Source of the DNA: Yinghuangia seranimata
GTDB lineage: Bacteria; Actinomycetota; Actinomycetes; Streptomycetales; Streptomycetaceae
Assembly (NCBI RefSeq): GCF_029953285.1
Contig: NZ_JASAOI010000030.1
Location: forward strand, 40,101 to 104,100
DNA: 64,000 nucleotides
Reading direction: 5' to 3'
Position 1 is the stretch's first letter; every line of letters starts with the position of its first letter. Made by a program: the position numbers and the translations under genes. A model generated the notes under the pieces. That model ran no database searches. It was not told the origin of the DNA and worked only from the letters and a program-made list of their open reading frames with translations. Positions 60,746 to 64,000 of the stretch are shown in pieces.

Positions 60746-62287
60746 GTGGGCCTCGTGGTGGTAGCCCTGGATGCCGGACAGGCCGTGCCGTACGCCGTCG
60801 CCGCGACCGTGGCCGTCGGGGCGCTCGTGGTGTCGCTCGCCCTGCTGGCCGCGGCCCGCCGGGTCCGCGCGGCGGCGCCCGAGGCGGTGGCCGCGGAGCT
60901 CAGCCGGGCCGCCGTCGAGGCCGCCGGGATCCGGGACCGGGCGGAGCGCGACGCCGGGCGGATCCGGGACGAACTGCGGGAGCAGCGCGCCGACGTCGAA
61001 CGCCGCGAGCACCGGGCCGCCGAGCGCGAGGAGCGGTTGGACGCGGACCGGTCCCGGCTGCGCGCTCGGGCCGCCGAGCTCGCCGCCGCCGAGGAACGCG
61101 CGACGGTGGAGCGGTCCCGGCTCGCCCAGGCCGCCGACGAGCGCCGCGCGATCCTGGAGCGCACCGCCGGCCTGACGTCGGACGCCGCGAAGGACGAGCT
61201 GGTGCGCGGCATCGAGCACCAGGCGAAGCGCGAGGCGGCGATCCTGGTGCGCGACATCGAGGCCGCGGCGCGCCGGGAGGGGGACTCGCGGGCGCGCGAC
61301 ATCGTCACGATGGCGATCCAGCGCGTCGCGACCGAGCAGACCGCCGAGTCGGTGGTGTCGTTGCTGCATCTGCCGCACGACGACATGAAGGGCCGGATCA
61401 TCGGCCGCGAGGGCCGCAACATCCGGGCGTTCGAGGCGGCCACCGGGGTCAACCTGATCATCGACGACACCCCCGAGGCGGTGCTGCTGTCGTGCTTCGA
61501 CCCGGTGCGCCGCGAGGTGGGCCGGCTCACCCTGGAGACCCTGGTCGCGGACGGCCGCATCCACCCGCAGCGCATCGAGGAGACGCACGAGCGCTGCCGC
61601 CTGGAGGTGGAGCGCGGCTGCGTCCGGGCCGGCGAGGACGCCGTCGTCGACCTCGGCCTGACCGACCTGCACCCGGAGCTGATCGCGCTGCTGGGCAAGC
61701 TGCGCTACCGCACGTCGTACGGCCAGAACGTGCTCAAGCACCTGGTCGAGGCCGCGCACATCGCCGGCATGATGGCCGCCGAGCTGCGCCTGCCCGCCCC
61801 GCTGCTGAAGCGTTGCACCGTGCTGCACGACATCGGCAAGGCCGTGACGCACGAGATGGAGGGCAGCCACGCCCGGGTCGGCGCGGAGCTCGCCCGCCGA
61901 TACGGCGAGCCCGACGACGTGGTGCACGCGATCGAGGCGCACCACAACGAGGTGGACGTGCGCTCGGTGGAGGCCGTCCTGACGCAGGCCGCCGACGCGA
62001 TCTCGGGCGGCCGTCCCGGCGCGCGCCGCGAGTCGGTGGAGGTGTACGTCAAGCGGCTGGCCCGCCTGGAGGAGATCGCGCGCGGGCACGCGGGCGTGGA
62101 CAAGGTCTACGCGATGCAGGCCGGCCGCGAGGTGCGGGTCATGGTCGTGCCGGACCTGGTCGACGACATCCAGGCGCACGTCATCGCGCGGGACGTCGCC
62201 AAGCGGATCGAGGAGGAGCTGACCTACCCCGGCCAGGTCCGCGTCACCGTGGTGCGGGAGAGCCGCGCGACCGAGTACGCGCGCTGA
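60746..62287 (+). CDS. rny: Ribonuclease Y
   Basis: A 513-residue endoribonuclease. One N-terminal membrane helix (VPYAVAATVAVGALVVSLAL) is followed by a coiled coil to ~190 rich in Arg, Glu and Ala. The KH domain has KGRIIGREGRNIRAFEAATG, and the HD domain has VLHDIGKAVTHEMEGSHARV. RNase Y initiates mRNA decay at the membrane. The GTG at 60746 follows GGAGAG; the GTG at 60755 with AGGGAG is an equally good start. Confidence 0.94.
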   Translation: MGLVVVALDAGQAVPYAVAATVAVGALVVSLALLAAARRVRAAAPEAVAAELSRAAVEAAGIRDRAERDAGRIRDELREQRADVERREHRAAEREERLDADRSRLRARAAELAAAEERATVERSRLAQAADERRAILERTAGLTSDAAKDELVRGIEHQAKREAAILVRDIEAAARREGDSRARDIVTMAIQRVATEQTAESVVSLLHLPHDDMKGRIIGREGRNIRAFEAATGVNLIIDDTPEAVLLSCFDPVRREVGRLTLETLVADGRIHPQRIEETHERCRLEVERGCVRAGEDAVVDLGLTDLHPELIALLGKLRYRTSYGQNVLKHLVEAAHIAGMMAAELRLPAPLLKRCTVLHDIGKAVTHEMEGSHARVGAELARRYGEPDDVVHAIEAHHNEVDVRSVEAVLTQAADAISGGRPGARRESVEVYVKRLARLEEIARGHAGVDKVYAMQAGREVRVMVVPDLVDDIQAHVIARDVAKRIEEELTYPGQVRVTVVRESRATEYAR

Positions 62288-62508
62288 GCCCCGCCCTTAC
62301 GCCGCAACCGCGTTGGACCCGCGCGGCCGGATACGCCCGGTGAGCGGTCCGCGTCATGCGCGCGAATGCTCCGGAACATCCGGTACGGCCGGGTGATCAC
62401 GTGCGTCACAGTGCGTACCCTGGGGAGAGCGTTGCCCGGACCCACCCCCGTCCCGGGCGCCGCGGCCCGCACCGCCCCGACCCGTGACCCCACGAAAGGC
62501 CACCTCCG

Positions 62509-63891
<1,383 letters not shown>

Positions 63892-63919
63892 GCGGCTGCC
63901 GCTGAGCCGCGGAAACGCG

Positions 63920-64000
63920 GCGGGGGCCGGCGGGGGGGGGGGGGGGGGGGGGGGCGGGGGGGGGGGGGGGCGCGGGGGGGGCCCCCGGGGGGGGGGGGGG
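63920..64000. other. Poly-G end, probable sequencing artefact
   Basis: The last ~70 bases are nearly pure G with a few C, unlike any other part of the window. This resembles no-signal calls or mis-assembly at a contig end and should not be annotated biologically. Confidence 0.8.

Noticed and set aside
62288..62508. Glycine riboswitch before the serine dehydratase gene
   Set aside because: The characteristic paired aptamer sequences were not found; only ordinary promoter-like sequence is visible.

Overview
The window is high-GC DNA from an aerial-mycelium-forming actinomycete, most likely Streptomycetaceae (Streptomyces or a close relative). The reasons are the very high third-position GC, the frequent GTG and TTG starts, a short chaplin gene, an actinobacterial-type SOS box before recA, and an F420-linked reductase. 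No rRNA or tRNA gene was seen. The last ~70 bases are almost pure G and look like a sequencing or assembly artefact.

Layout. 1-8.4 kb: a tandem pair of related proteins of unknown family, a Tat-type flavin amine oxidase, a VOC protein, a MerR/GyrI-type regulator, a pentapeptide-repeat protein, a lipoprotein, and a response regulator whose partner kinase survives only as a C-terminal stub. 8.6-10 kb: a TnpB-only transposon (IS200/IS605 superfamily) with a conserved right end and probable omega-RNA. 10.2-21.1 kb: a ferritin-like protein, a secreted repeat protein, an ArsR-type regulator divergent from an MFS exporter with a clear operator between them, a pseudokinase/PQQ-propeller fusion, an esterase, an acyl-CoA synthetase and RarD. 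21.4-28.5 kb: a solute-binding lipoprotein, then thioesterase, hydratase-2 (MaoC), Zn-alcohol dehydrogenase, SDR and an unknown protein, which together resemble a CoA-thioester (beta-oxidation-like) unit.

28.6-43.2 kb holds the most interesting locus. It is an apparently complete class IV lanthipeptide operon on the minus strand: lanL, an S9 prolyl-oligopeptidase-type protease, a 49-residue precursor gene, and two ABC exporter half-genes with a 118-codon repeat ORF wedged between them by stop/start overlaps. LanL carries both lyase/kinase domains and a cyclase with the three zinc ligands. It also has an unusual ~330-residue repeat-rich C-terminal tail. Two related zinc-ribbon/transmembrane/PASTA proteins flank the locus.

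43.5-64 kb is mostly housekeeping: Nif3-like, zinc-ribbon coiled coil, RNase H/phosphatase, YaaA, an RNB exonuclease, the RNase P RNA gene, an ArsR/VOC divergent pair, a chaplin, an orphan prim-pol, methionine aminopeptidase, a YegP/histone-H1-like protein, an F420-dependent NADP reductase, an FMN reductase, recA-recX, RNase Y and L-serine dehydratase.
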